Source: Candidatus Gastranaerophilales bacterium (GTDB taxonomy: Bacteria; Cyanobacteriota; Vampirovibrionia; Gastranaerophilales; Gastranaerophilaceae). From it: 47,576 nt of DNA. Below the pieces are notes generated by a model that saw nothing but the letters and a program-made list of their open reading frames with translations, did no database searches and was not told the origin of the DNA. This document shows, piece after piece, positions 13,161 through 21,480 of this stretch. The position numbers and the translations under genes were made by a program. The stretch's first letter is position 1; every line of letters starts with the position of its first letter. The DNA lies in NCBI GenBank assembly GCA_944325625.1, contig CALVAP010000014.1:1-47576 (forward strand). The letters run 5' to 3'.

Positions 13161-15986
13161 ATGACAGAGACAAAAATGGAATATAAAAATACACTTAACC
13201 TGCCGCAAACAACGCTTGAAATGCGCGCAAATGCAGCGGTAAAAGAGGTTGAAACACAAAAATTTTGGGAAGAAAACAAAATTTACGAAAAATCAATCGC
13301 ACAACGAGATAAAGCAAACAAATTTATACTCCATGATGGTCCTCCATACCTAAGCTCGGACAAAATTCACATAGGAACTGCGCTTAATAAAATTCTCAAA
13401 GATATTCTGATAAAATACAAATCTCAATCCGGATTTTATGCACCTTATGTTCCGGGATACGATGCTCATGGTTTGCCTATTGAAAATGCTGTCGTAAAAA
13501 ACATTAAAGGCGGAAAAGATGCACTTACTCCGCTTGAACTTCGCCAGAAATGCCGTGAGTTCGCAGCTCAAAATTTGAAAGGACAAGAAGCAAACTTTAA
13601 AAGACTTGGAGTACTTGGTAATTGGGAAAACCCTTATTTAACAATTAATCCTGCCTTTGAAGCTGAACAGGTCAGAGTTTTTGGCGAAATGTTTGAAAAA
13701 GGATATATTGAAAAAGGTCTAAAACCGGTTTACTGGTGTGCTTCTTGTGAAACAGCTCTTGCAGAGGCTGAGGTGGAATATCAAGACCATACATCTACAA
13801 GTATTTATGTAAGATTTAAGTTTGACGAAGAAGATGCTCTCAAAATCTCTTCTCTGGCAGGAATTTCACCACAGAAAGAAATATTTGCAGTAATCTGGAC
13901 AACAACCCCTTGGACAATTCCTTCCAATATGGCAATCTGTTTGAATGCGCGCCTGGACTACATTCTAATTAAAAAAGATAATTCAATATACCTTATCGGA
14001 CAAGACCTGCTATCTCAGTTCTTAAACGGTGTAGGTTGGGAAGAAAACCAAATTGAAGTCCTCGGAAAACCAATGAAAGGTCAGGAGCTGGAACTTTTCA
14101 AAACGACACACCCGCTTTATGAAAGAAAATCGCCAATAATCCTTGGTGATCACGTAACAACAGAAGCCGGTACAGGCTGCGTTCATACTGCACCGGGTCA
14201 TGGTCTTGAGGACTGGGAAGTCGGCATAAAATACGGCATTGACGTTTTCTCACCAATTAATGAAAAAGGACTTTGGACCTCTCAAGTACCTGAATTGGAA
14301 GGTGTTCCATACTACAAAGGCAACAAAATGGTTATTGAAATGCTTGAAGAAAAACAAGCATTACTAAGCCAAAACGATATCACTCACTCTTATCCCCACT
14401 GTTGGCGTTGTAAAAATCCGGTAATATATCGAGCTACACCCCAGTGGTTTGTAAAAGTTAACAAGTTTAAAGAAAAAGCCTTGGAAGAAATTAAAAAAGT
14501 AAAATGGATTCCAGCCTCAGGCGAGCAAAGAATTTCAAACATGGTTGACGGTCGTTCGGATTGGTGTATTTCCCGTCAAAGAGCTTGGGGAGTACCCATA
14601 CCGGTATTCTATTGTGAAGACTGTGGTGAAATTATTGTTACCAAAGAAACAATCTCCAACGTTGCCAGAATATTTGAAAAAGAAAGCTCAGACGCCTGGG
14701 TTAAATACGAAGCAAAAGAGCTTTTACCGGAAGGGTTTGTTTGTCCTAAGTGTGGCAAGACACACTTCACAAAAGAAACAGATATCATGGACGTATGGTT
14801 TGACAGCGGAATAACATGGCGTGCAGTAGTTGAAAAAAGAAATGAAGAATTAGGTTCAACTCCGGTAGAAATGTACCTTGAAGGCTCAGACCAACACCGC
14901 GGATGGTTCCAATCATCGTTGTTAACCTCAGTAGCAACACAAGGAATTGCGCCTTACAAATCCGTTCTTACCCATGGGTTTGTTATGGACGGCGAAGGCA
15001 GAAAAATGTCTAAGTCGCTTGGAAACACAGTTGCGCCTCAAGAAGTCATCAAAGTATACGGAACAGATGTTCTAAGGCTCTGGGCTGCATCTGTTGATTA
15101 CCGAAACGACAGCAAAATCGGGGATACCATAATCAAACAATTAGTCGAAATCTTCAAAAAAACCAGAAACACTGCAAGATTTTTGCTCGGTAACATATAT
15201 GACTTTGACCCGTCAGTTGATTTAGTTCCGTACGAAGAACTTAACAACCTTGATAAATTTGCACTGCATAAACTCAATACACTTGTAAAAACGGTGACAG
15301 AAGCATTTGATGCCTACGAATTTTACAAGTATTTCCAACAACTGCAAAACTTTGCAGCTGTTGATTTGAGCTCATTCTACCTTGACATTGTTAAAGACCG
15401 GCTATATACACAAGGCAAAAAATCAAAATCGAGAAGAGCATGTCAGACAGTGTTATATACAATTCTTCAAACATTGGTAAGACTTCTCGTACCTGTAATG
15501 CCCCACCAAGCAGAAGATATCTGGCGTAACACACCTGAATGTCAACGCTTGGGGCTTGAAAGTATCTTATTATCTGATTGGCCAAAATACGATGAAAAAC
15601 TTAATAATGAAAAACTTGAAGAAGACTTTTCAAAAATCTTGAAACTAAGAGAATTGGTGACAAAAGCTATAGAACCACTAAGAGCTGATAAAAAAGTCGG
15701 AAGCTCTTTAGAGGTAGCTGTTTATGTTAATACCAAAGATGAAACCGACAAAAAAGTTCTAACAGAAAATGAATCAGAACTTGCAAATATCTTCATCACC
15801 TCTCAAGCATCATTGACAGATAAAGCACCGCAAAATACTCTTAATATACTTGAAGAAGAAGGATACGCAATTTATGTAACTTCAGCAGAAGGTGAAAAAT
15901 GCGAAAGATGCTGGAAATACAGAAAACTGGGAACAAATTCCCAACATCCAACTCTTTGCAGTGATTGTGTTGAAGCAATTTCATAA
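13161..15986 (+). CDS. ileS: Isoleucyl-tRNA synthetase
   Basis: Charges tRNA-Ile with editing of valine. About 941 residues, full length. The N-terminal catalytic core carries H-D-G-P-P-Y; the HIGH-box position reads H-I-G-T. The CP1 editing domain includes W-T-T-T-P-W-T-I-P-S-N. R-K-M-S-K-S-L-G-N (KMSKS) is intact, and the tRNA-binding helical domain follows. The C-terminal zinc finger has C-E-R-C-W and C-S-D-C. The ATG at 13161 is preferred over an in-frame GTG at 13152 because GGGTGA lies 5 nt before it. It diverges from gcvPB and ends in a strong bidirectional terminator. The Thr in the HIGH box is noted as a finding. Confidence 0.96.
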   Translation: MTETKMEYKNTLNLPQTTLEMRANAAVKEVETQKFWEENKIYEKSIAQRDKANKFILHDGPPYLSSDKIHIGTALNKILKDILIKYKSQSGFYAPYVPGYDAHGLPIENAVVKNIKGGKDALTPLELRQKCREFAAQNLKGQEANFKRLGVLGNWENPYLTINPAFEAEQVRVFGEMFEKGYIEKGLKPVYWCASCETALAEAEVEYQDHTSTSIYVRFKFDEEDALKISSLAGISPQKEIFAVIWTTTPWTIPSNMAICLNARLDYILIKKDNSIYLIGQDLLSQFLNGVGWEENQIEVLGKPMKGQELELFKTTHPLYERKSPIILGDHVTTEAGTGCVHTAPGHGLEDWEVGIKYGIDVFSPINEKGLWTSQVPELEGVPYYKGNKMVIEMLEEKQALLSQNDITHSYPHCWRCKNPVIYRATPQWFVKVNKFKEKALEEIKKVKWIPASGEQRISNMVDGRSDWCISRQRAWGVPIPVFYCEDCGEIIVTKETISNVARIFEKESSDAWVKYEAKELLPEGFVCPKCGKTHFTKETDIMDVWFDSGITWRAVVEKRNEELGSTPVEMYLEGSDQHRGWFQSSLLTSVATQGIAPYKSVLTHGFVMDGEGRKMSKSLGNTVAPQEVIKVYGTDVLRLWAASVDYRNDSKIGDTIIKQLVEIFKKTRNTARFLLGNIYDFDPSVDLVPYEELNNLDKFALHKLNTLVKTVTEAFDAYEFYKYFQQLQNFAAVDLSSFYLDIVKDRLYTQGKKSKSRRACQTVLYTILQTLVRLLVPVMPHQAEDIWRNTPECQRLGLESILLSDWPKYDEKLNNEKLEEDFSKILKLRELVTKAIEPLRADKKVGSSLEVAVYVNTKDETDKKVLTENESELANIFITSQASLTDKAPQNTLNILEEEGYAIYVTSAEGEKCERCWKYRKLGTNSQHPTLCSDCVEAIS

Positions 15987-16003
15987 AAAAATCAAAAAAT
16001 TAC

Positions 16004-16037
16004 AAAAGCGCCGGCACATCATGCCGGCGCTTTTTTT
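16004..16037. terminator. Bidirectional terminator between ileS and rsmD
   Basis: A 13-bp stem with core GCGCCGGCA/TGCCGGCGC and loop CATCA, flanked by A on the left and T on the right, so it works in both directions. The right arm also encodes the last codons and stop of rsmD. Confidence 0.92.
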
Positions 16038-16561
16038 AGATAACTTATAACCTTATCCGAATACTTTTTCTGCTTCAAAACCTCAAACCCTGAAAAATCA
16101 ATTTTCTCATCTTCAGGATACTCAACTATTATAACAGCCCCGTCATTTAGCAAATCATTTTCTAAAAGAGCTGCTAATGCAGGATTATAAAGCCCTTCTC
16201 TATAAGGCGGGTCAATATATACAACATCAAACTTCTTACGAATACTTCCAATCTTCTTTATACTATCCCCCAGAATTAAATCATGTTTTACCCCAAGCAA
16301 TTCGTAGTTTGACTTAATGTTAAAAAGAGTTTTTTTATCCTTTTCAATTGCGCAACAACTCGAAAAACCTCTCGAAATTGCCTCCAAACCCATTATCCCA
16401 GAACCTGCAAACATATCAAGAAAATTTCTACCCTCAAATTCCATAAACTGACATAAAACATCAAAAATTGCTGCTCTGGTCTTAGAAAGCGTAGGACGAA
16501 CATTTCTTCCCTTTGGAGAAAGAAGTTTTCGAGAATTAAATTTTCCTCCTGTAATATGCAT
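16019..16561 (-). CDS. rsmD: 16S rRNA (guanine-N2)-methyltransferase, RsmD family
   Basis: Predicted to methylate G966 (E. coli numbering) of 16S rRNA using SAM. 180 residues, normal length. It begins with the family start M-H-I-T-G-G-K-F-N-S-R-K-L, then R-P-T-L-S-K-T-R-A-A-I-F. Motif I is F-L-D-M-F-A-G-S-G-I-M-G-L-E-A, and the catalytic tetrapeptide is D-P-P-Y. The C-terminal K-K-A-P-A and stop lie inside the shared terminator hairpin. It is transcribed divergently from rplY and is probably monocistronic. coaD, often its neighbour elsewhere, is absent. Confidence 0.94.
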   Translation of the reverse strand: MHITGGKFNSRKLLSPKGRNVRPTLSKTRAAIFDVLCQFMEFEGRNFLDMFAGSGIMGLEAISRGFSSCCAIEKDKKTLFNIKSNYELLGVKHDLILGDSIKKIGSIRKKFDVVYIDPPYREGLYNPALAALLENDLLNDGAVIIVEYPEDEKIDFSGFEVLKQKKYSDKVISYLKKAPA

Positions 16562-16625
16562 ACATAAATTTTATAACAAAACTGTATTCGAATATATACA
16601 GGTTTAACTTTTTGCAACAAAACAT

Positions 16626-16653
16626 TTGAAATATAACTTGTTTACGATAGAAT
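16626..16653 (+). promoter_or_regulatory. Promoter of rplY
   Basis: -35 TTGAAA (16626-16631), a 16-nt spacer and -10 TAGAAT (16648-16653). The ribosome-binding site GAAGGAG follows at 16675-16681. Confidence 0.7.
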
Positions 16654-16688
16654 AAAGTAACATTGAAACAAACCGAAGGAGAAATAAA

Positions 16689-16970
16689 ATGGCTGAAGTT
16701 ATAAAATTAAAAGCTGAAAAAAGAAGCGAAGACAAAAATCCCAGACAACTTAGAGCAGAAGGCATTCTTCCTGCAACTGTTTACGGAAAAGGCACTGACA
16801 GTATGTCTATTCAATTGAACACAAAAGAATTCACTCTCGCATACAGAAATAACAATGATGCAACTTTTGAATTATCAATTGGCAATAAAACATATAAAAC
16901 AGTTGCTCAGTCTGTACAAAAAAATTACGCAACTAACGAAACACAAAACGTGGAATTTAAGTTGGTTTAA
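16689..16970 (+). CDS. rplY: 50S ribosomal protein bL25 (short form)
   Basis: A 5S-rRNA-binding protein of the large subunit. At 93 residues this is the short E. coli-like L25 without the C-terminal CTC extension. Recognisable segments are L-K-A-E-K-R with R-Q-L-R-A-E-G-I-L-P-A-T-V-Y-G-K-G, the classic L25 signature, and a C-terminal beta strand V-E-F-K-L-V. It has a strong ribosome-binding site (GAAGGAG), its own promoter and a terminator at 16992-17020. The usual neighbour pth is missing. Confidence 0.93.
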   Translation: MAEVIKLKAEKRSEDKNPRQLRAEGILPATVYGKGTDSMSIQLNTKEFTLAYRNNNDATFELSIGNKTYKTVAQSVQKNYATNETQNVEFKLV

Positions 16971-16991
16971 GTTCACCAAACATATTAGAAC

Positions 16992-17020
16992 AAAAAATCC
17001 CGAAAATTTCGGGATTTTTT
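16992..17020 (+). terminator. Terminator of rplY
   Basis: A near-continuous palindrome with core ATCCCG/CGGGAT, flanked by six A and six T. It can act in both directions. Confidence 0.9.
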
Positions 17021-17034
17021 GTTTATATTAGAAA

Positions 17035-17060
17035 ATAAAAAGAGGGGTAACCCCCTCTCT
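17035..17060 (-). terminator. Terminator of the two-gene unknown operon
   Basis: AGAGGGG/CCCCTCT stem with a 4-nt loop, followed on the minus strand by TTTTATTTT. It lies about 10 nt past the stop of the 153-residue gene. Confidence 0.82.
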
Positions 17061-17069
17061 TAATATTAA

Positions 17070-17531
17070 TTATTTTTTGGAATAAGTATCAACAGCCTCA
17101 AGAGCCATATCACCTGCACTATATAACTGAGCACCTGTAATACCTAGTGCGAGAAGTCCGCCAAAACCTGCACCAAACTTCTTGACACAGGGATTTTCCA
17201 TAAGCTTCGCTGCCCAAGAGGTCAACTTAGATGCTTTGAATGCTTTTCCCATATTTGTTGCAAATTCCGTAAGAAGCGAAAGGTTCTTTGCGTTAAGCGC
17301 CCTAGTTCTATTTGCGAGGCTTGAACCTGATACAGCAATATTCTTCATAGTCTTTAGTCTGCTTGCAACAACAGCCGCGCCACCTACGCCACCTGCTGCC
17401 ACTGCTCCACCCACTGCTGCATCCTTGTTATTAACATCAGTCGGATCTGCTATTGTACGTTTTATACCTGTTTCAACTCTTTCTGAAAAACTGTTTCCAA
17501 AATTAGGGGTTGTAATACTTGATACCACCAT
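17070..17531 (-). CDS. Small Gly/Ala-rich protein with N-terminal P-N-F-G tag, unknown function
   Basis: 153 residues, family not recognised. The N-terminus M-V-V-S-S-I-T-T-P-N-F-G-N-S-F carries the short tag seen in other proteins here. Two weakly hydrophobic Gly/Ala segments follow: G-G-A-V-A-A-G-G-V-G-G-A-A-V-V near 42-56 and G-A-G-F-G-G-L-L-A-L-G-I-T-G-A near 119-133. The middle is amphipathic and basic. There is no signal peptide. The first codon overlaps the stop of the upstream gene (TAATG), so both are made from one transcript. Membrane association or self-packing helices are possible readings, not conclusions. Confidence 0.7.
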   Translation of the reverse strand: MVVSSITTPNFGNSFSERVETGIKRTIADPTDVNNKDAAVGGAVAAGGVGGAAVVASRLKTMKNIAVSGSSLANRTRALNAKNLSLLTEFATNMGKAFKASKLTSWAAKLMENPCVKKFGAGFGGLLALGITGAQLYSAGDMALEAVDTYSKK

Positions 17532-18151
17532 TATTCAATCCCCCCATCATTTTTATTCTCCAAGGAAGCGTTGATAGCTGTGGTGGCTGCCGGAACCGCT
17601 ACAAGAACACCTCCAACATTATTTGCCGTGTTGCCTACAGCTGCTCTATCAATTTTATGCTTTTGCGCAAAATCCACCACTTTAGACTTCACCTTTGAGT
17701 AGGCGGAACCAATCTTATCTGACAAATAATTTTTTATCTTACCCAATTTAGATTCAGGATTAATGCCGTTCAATACGTTTTTAGCTTTATCCAAACCAAT
17801 ATTCACATATTTTTTAACAAAATTAGTTGCTTTTTGAGTGTATTTAAAATTTGCAACTTTAGCATAAATACTTTTAAGTGTCTGCGCGCCTTTTGGAGCC
17901 ATTGTTTTGAAAGTCAGGAAGCTCGCAGCTCCTGCGGCAATACCCAAACCCAATGTTCCAACAGAAGATAAGAACTTACTATCTTTATTTTGAGCCAGTC
18001 TTTCTAAATCAGTTCTTTCTTGCTCTAAGTCCAAGAAATCATTTTCCATAATATCTTCTGAACAAAAATCTTCATCATGACCAAACGACGGCTTAGAATT
18101 TAACTGATAAACCGGACGAATTGGCTGACAATTTATAGTCTGTATATTCAT
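17531..18151 (-). CDS. Small protein with N-terminal P-S-F-G tag and hydrophobic segments, unknown function
   Basis: 206 residues, family not recognised. It begins M-N-I-Q-T-I-N and has S-K-P-S-F-G-H-D-E-D at 19-27, then an acidic stretch (about 25-55). A hydrophobic Gly/Ala segment follows near 63-80 (V-G-T-L-G-L-G-I-A-A-G-A-A-S-F-L), then a long Lys-rich amphipathic region and a second hydrophobic segment near 178-195 (V-G-G-V-L-V-A-V-P-A-A). The layout (tag, two hydrophobic patches, basic middle) parallels the downstream 153-residue protein, with which it is co-transcribed and translationally coupled. Start ATG has AAGGAG 8-9 nt upstream. Confidence 0.72.
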   Translation of the reverse strand: MNIQTINCQPIRPVYQLNSKPSFGHDEDFCSEDIMENDFLDLEQERTDLERLAQNKDSKFLSSVGTLGLGIAAGAASFLTFKTMAPKGAQTLKSIYAKVANFKYTQKATNFVKKYVNIGLDKAKNVLNGINPESKLGKIKNYLSDKIGSAYSKVKSKVVDFAQKHKIDRAAVGNTANNVGGVLVAVPAATTAINASLENKNDGGIE

Positions 18152-18323
18152 TTATTTTTGCTCCTTATATTTTGTGCAGCAATTATATAAAGCTTGAAAA
18201 CATATATTTTGCTACATGAGACATAAATTATTAAAAAAAATTTACATACTCTCACTCAGAACAACATACTAACTTAAATTGTTAAAAATTAAAAGCAATT
18301 GTAAAAATTTAGCAATTTTTTGC

Positions 18324-18332
18324 TGTTATAAT
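18324..18332 (+). promoter_or_regulatory. Extended -10 promoter of the M16 peptidase gene
   Basis: TGT directly before a perfect TATAAT (18327-18332). No good -35 is seen, as is usual for extended -10 promoters. Its position rules out the in-frame TTG at 18332 as the start codon. Confidence 0.6.
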
Positions 18333-18364
18333 TGTTTTTAGAGTATACGGGAAGTTATATCACT

Positions 18365-21172
18365 ATGCTGAAAATCAATCAAATTCTTATAAAACCTCCA
18401 CACGTAGAAACGTCTTTTCGAGGAACAACACCTCAGACGTCAGCAACTACAGAAAAAGAAGCAAGTGAAAACACTATTCAACCGAATATAAGTCAACCTA
18501 TAGGCATAAACACTCCGATTGAATACAAATATAGCGGTCAACTAAATATATTGGGCGACCTAACAGCACAAACTTATCGACTGGCGAACGGTCAAAAAAT
18601 AATAATACTACCCAAAAAAGGACCGACAGTGATAAAAACATATGTCAATGCAGGCTCTATGAACGAACCTGATGAGCTAAGAGGCATAAGTCACTATATT
18701 GAGCATAATCTTTTTAATGGAACAAATAACCTCAAAGCCGGCGAATTTTTTAAGAGAGTAAATAGCCTTGGAGCATCAACAAATGCATCAACAAGTTTTT
18801 CGACAACAGATTTCTATATAAGCTCTCAACTTCTAAAGAAAGGTGATTTGGAGGAAAAAATCAAACTCCACTCTGATATGCTCCAAAATCCCGTTTTTGC
18901 ACCGGATATGCTGGATAAAGAACGTGGACCTGTAATATCGGAAATAAGCATGGTGATGGATGAACCTGAAAATACAGCAATCAATCTTGCCATAAAAAAC
19001 CTTTATCAAATTAAAACGAAATCACCTGACTTAATTGCAGGAACAATTGAAAACATCAAAAATGTCACTCGAGAGGACGTTGTAGCATACTATAACACCC
19101 ACTACACCCCAGACAATTTTACCACAATAATATCCGGAGATGTTGACCCGAAAGAAGTTATGAGATACATCTCAAAATACTTCACCAAAAAAAATCCAAC
19201 AAAACCAATGGTAAAAAAATATGAAGAGTTAAATCCAATAGAAACTTCAATAAGGGTTGAGAAAAAATCGGACAAAGCAACAGCAAGTACAACCGTCCTA
19301 GCTTTTGCCGGTCCTGAAAATAACAATACAAAAGATAAACTTATAACAGAAGTATTAACAACCATTCTTACCGGTCATAAGAATGCTCGATTTAACAAAG
19401 CTTTTGAAAAATTATACATAAATGTTGACGCAGGAATAGAAAAAATAGGAAACAAACAAAATGACCAAAAAGCCGTACTTTTTATAACTTCCTGTACCCC
19501 TGACAAAACAGATGAAGCAATAAAAACTATGTATAAGGAGCTTTTCGATATACAAAACGGAAAACTTTCACAAAAAGAACTTGAAACAGCCAAAAAACAT
19601 CTAAGAACCAGCATTCAAGAAGTAAGTGAAAATTCCTACTTATTAAATAACTTGATTGGTTCTGCTTATCTTGACGGTGATATGGATTACCTGGGCGAAT
19701 ATGAAAACATTCTCAACCAAATAACAGTACAAGATATACAAACTGTCGCAAAAAAATATTTTAACCTTAACAAGGCTTCAATCGCAACAGTTTCACCAAG
19801 CGAAAAGGCACTAAAACAAGATAACTCAAAAGTTTCTTTCGGTAACTCAAACGAAAGTGAATTGGTAAAAAAAGAAGCTTATAAAATTGAAAATATAAAA
19901 AACTATCGTCTGCACAACAATGTGGAAATAGTAACTTCTTCCGGCGATTCTGATATTTCGGTGTTCAACCTTGAACTTGGATGTCAACAGCCCGCAGCAG
20001 TTAAACCGGCAGTAGCTGAAATATTGCAAATAATGCTAAATCGTGGTTCAGCCCACAAAGATAAAGAAAACTTCTTTGATGAAGCAGATACAAAAGGGAT
20101 TGAAATTAATTTCAATGCCACTCCGGAAAAAATTACCGCCTGTGCTAAATCAAATTATACAGAAACAGCTGCTGCATTACAGCTTGCAAAAGAAGTCCTT
20201 TTTTCACCTCGATTTAGTAAAGCTGATTTTGACTACGCAAAAGAAGAACTGAAAGAAACAATTACTCAACAACCAAAATCTGCCCAGGCAAATGCAATAG
20301 AAGAACTGTTTAAACATATTCCATACTCTGCCTCAAAAGAAACCTTCCTAAAATCACTGGATGAAGTGACACTGGAAGACGTCAAAGGGTTATACGCATA
20401 TATTATGAAAAACTCGTCTGCAATTTGTACAACAACTGCGCCTTTTAAAGAAAACCCCGAGTTATTAAACGTTTTTACAAGCGAATTAGCAAATAATTTA
20501 CCAAACTTTAAACCGCTAAAAGTGGAAATTTTCAACTCATTTATCCCCGCCTCAAAAAACAAAATTATAGCGCAGGCAGATCAACGAAACCAAGCCGATG
20601 TAGCTAAATGCTATAAATTTAAGACAAATTCTAACATGTCGGATATAGCAAAATTTACGTTACTTAATATAATTTTGGGCGGTAATCCGAATTCAAGACT
20701 GTTTAATGACTTGAGAGAAAGACAAAAATTAGCATATCGAGTACGCTCTAATATTGATTTTATAGGCAATACAGGAGTAATGCAGCTAACAATAAAAACA
20801 ACAACGGATAACCCGCTTGAGGGAGATGACAAAATCTCCAATCTCAACAAAGCACTGGACGGATTTGACGCAAATATTGAAAGAATTTGTAAAGAATATG
20901 TATCAGATGAAGAACTTGAGAGTGCAAAACTTTATCTTAAAACAAAAATTCTTGATGAAGCAGAAACCTCTTCAGGCAGAGTAAAACTTCTTGCCCAGAA
21001 CAAAAACACATTCTATGGATTAAATGCAACTAATATATTTCTGGAAGAAATTGACAATATAACAAAAGAAGACATTATGGCTGCAGCAAATTATATTTTC
21101 CAAAATCCTTCTTTAACCTCGATAGTCGCAAGTCCAAAAACTCTCGATTATTTTAAATCTCATTTAAAATAA
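18365..21172 (+). CDS. M16 family (pitrilysin/insulinase-like) zinc peptidase, two-half form
   Basis: About 935 residues with two M16 units joined in one chain. The first half has the inverted zinc motif H-Y-I-E-H near 110 and the distal Glu region (residues 185-200, G-P-V-I-S-E-I-S). The second half lacks the zinc motif and carries the substrate-side R/Y segment, F-N-D-L-R-E-R-Q-K-L-A-Y-R-V-R near 780. Together they should close as a peptide-degrading clamshell. There is no signal peptide. The N-terminus M-L-K-I-N-Q with T-S-F-R-G-T-T-P near 16-23 resembles the tag of other genes here, and a second K-V-S-F-G-N-S sits in the linker between the halves. ATG 18365 is chosen because the longer reading would start inside the promoter; GGGAAG lies 10 nt upstream. 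Confidence 0.88.
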   Translation: MLKINQILIKPPHVETSFRGTTPQTSATTEKEASENTIQPNISQPIGINTPIEYKYSGQLNILGDLTAQTYRLANGQKIIILPKKGPTVIKTYVNAGSMNEPDELRGISHYIEHNLFNGTNNLKAGEFFKRVNSLGASTNASTSFSTTDFYISSQLLKKGDLEEKIKLHSDMLQNPVFAPDMLDKERGPVISEISMVMDEPENTAINLAIKNLYQIKTKSPDLIAGTIENIKNVTREDVVAYYNTHYTPDNFTTIISGDVDPKEVMRYISKYFTKKNPTKPMVKKYEELNPIETSIRVEKKSDKATASTTVLAFAGPENNNTKDKLITEVLTTILTGHKNARFNKAFEKLYINVDAGIEKIGNKQNDQKAVLFITSCTPDKTDEAIKTMYKELFDIQNGKLSQKELETAKKHLRTSIQEVSENSYLLNNLIGSAYLDGDMDYLGEYENILNQITVQDIQTVAKKYFNLNKASIATVSPSEKALKQDNSKVSFGNSNESELVKKEAYKIENIKNYRLHNNVEIVTSSGDSDISVFNLELGCQQPAAVKPAVAEILQIMLNRGSAHKDKENFFDEADTKGIEINFNATPEKITACAKSNYTETAAALQLAKEVLFSPRFSKADFDYAKEELKETITQQPKSAQANAIEELFKHIPYSASKETFLKSLDEVTLEDVKGLYAYIMKNSSAICTTTAPFKENPELLNVFTSELANNLPNFKPLKVEIFNSFIPASKNKIIAQADQRNQADVAKCYKFKTNSNMSDIAKFTLLNIILGGNPNSRLFNDLRERQKLAYRVRSNIDFIGNTGVMQLTIKTTTDNPLEGDDKISNLNKALDGFDANIERICKEYVSDEELESAKLYLKTKILDEAETSSGRVKLLAQNKNTFYGLNATNIFLEEIDNITKEDIMAAANYIFQNPSLTSIVASPKTLDYFKSHLK

Positions 21173-21173
21173 C

Positions 21174-21203
21174 TTGAATAATCCCCATCTAAAATGCTAA
21201 AAT
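21174..21203 (+). promoter_or_regulatory. Promoter of the PC4-like/priA operon
   Basis: -35 TTGAAT (21174-21179), an 18-nt spacer and -10 TAAAAT (21198-21203), then GATGGGAG as ribosome-binding site. Confidence 0.6.
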
Positions 21204-21230
21204 TGTTGTACAAAAAGATGGGAGAAAATT

Positions 21231-21467
21231 ATGGCAGACGATTCAAAACTTATTGCCTCTATTGCGCGCAGTGCTACGGAGCAGCTTCAGATTTCATTGA
21301 GTGAATATAAAAGCAAAAAATATTTAGACTTAAGAATTTTTTATACAACAGATAATGGTCAAACTTGGCTTCCAACGAAAAAAGGCGTAACCGTTTCACC
21401 CGAAAACTTAACCCTACTAAAAGATGCCATTGAACAAGCAATTAACCAACTGAACGAAGCACTTTAA
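21231..21467 (+). CDS. PC4/YdbC-like ssDNA-binding protein
   Basis: 78 residues matching the bacterial PC4 (transcriptional coactivator p15) fold by pattern. K-Y-L-D-L-R-I-F-Y-T-T-D-N-G-Q-T-W-L-P-T and K-K-G-V-T-V-S-P-E-N-L-T-L-L-K-D-A-I-E are the beta-sheet and helix typical of YdbC-like proteins, which bind single-stranded DNA as dimers. It lies 13 nt before the priA start with no terminator, so co-expression with replication restart is likely. A role at ssDNA beside PriA is attractive but inferred. Confidence 0.78.
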   Translation: MADDSKLIASIARSATEQLQISLSEYKSKKYLDLRIFYTTDNGQTWLPTKKGVTVSPENLTLLKDAIEQAINQLNEAL

Positions 21468-21480
21468 AATGGAGAATTAT

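Noticed and set aside
18332-18364. TTG start of the M16 peptidase at 18332
   Set aside because: It lies inside the -10 box; transcription would begin downstream of it.
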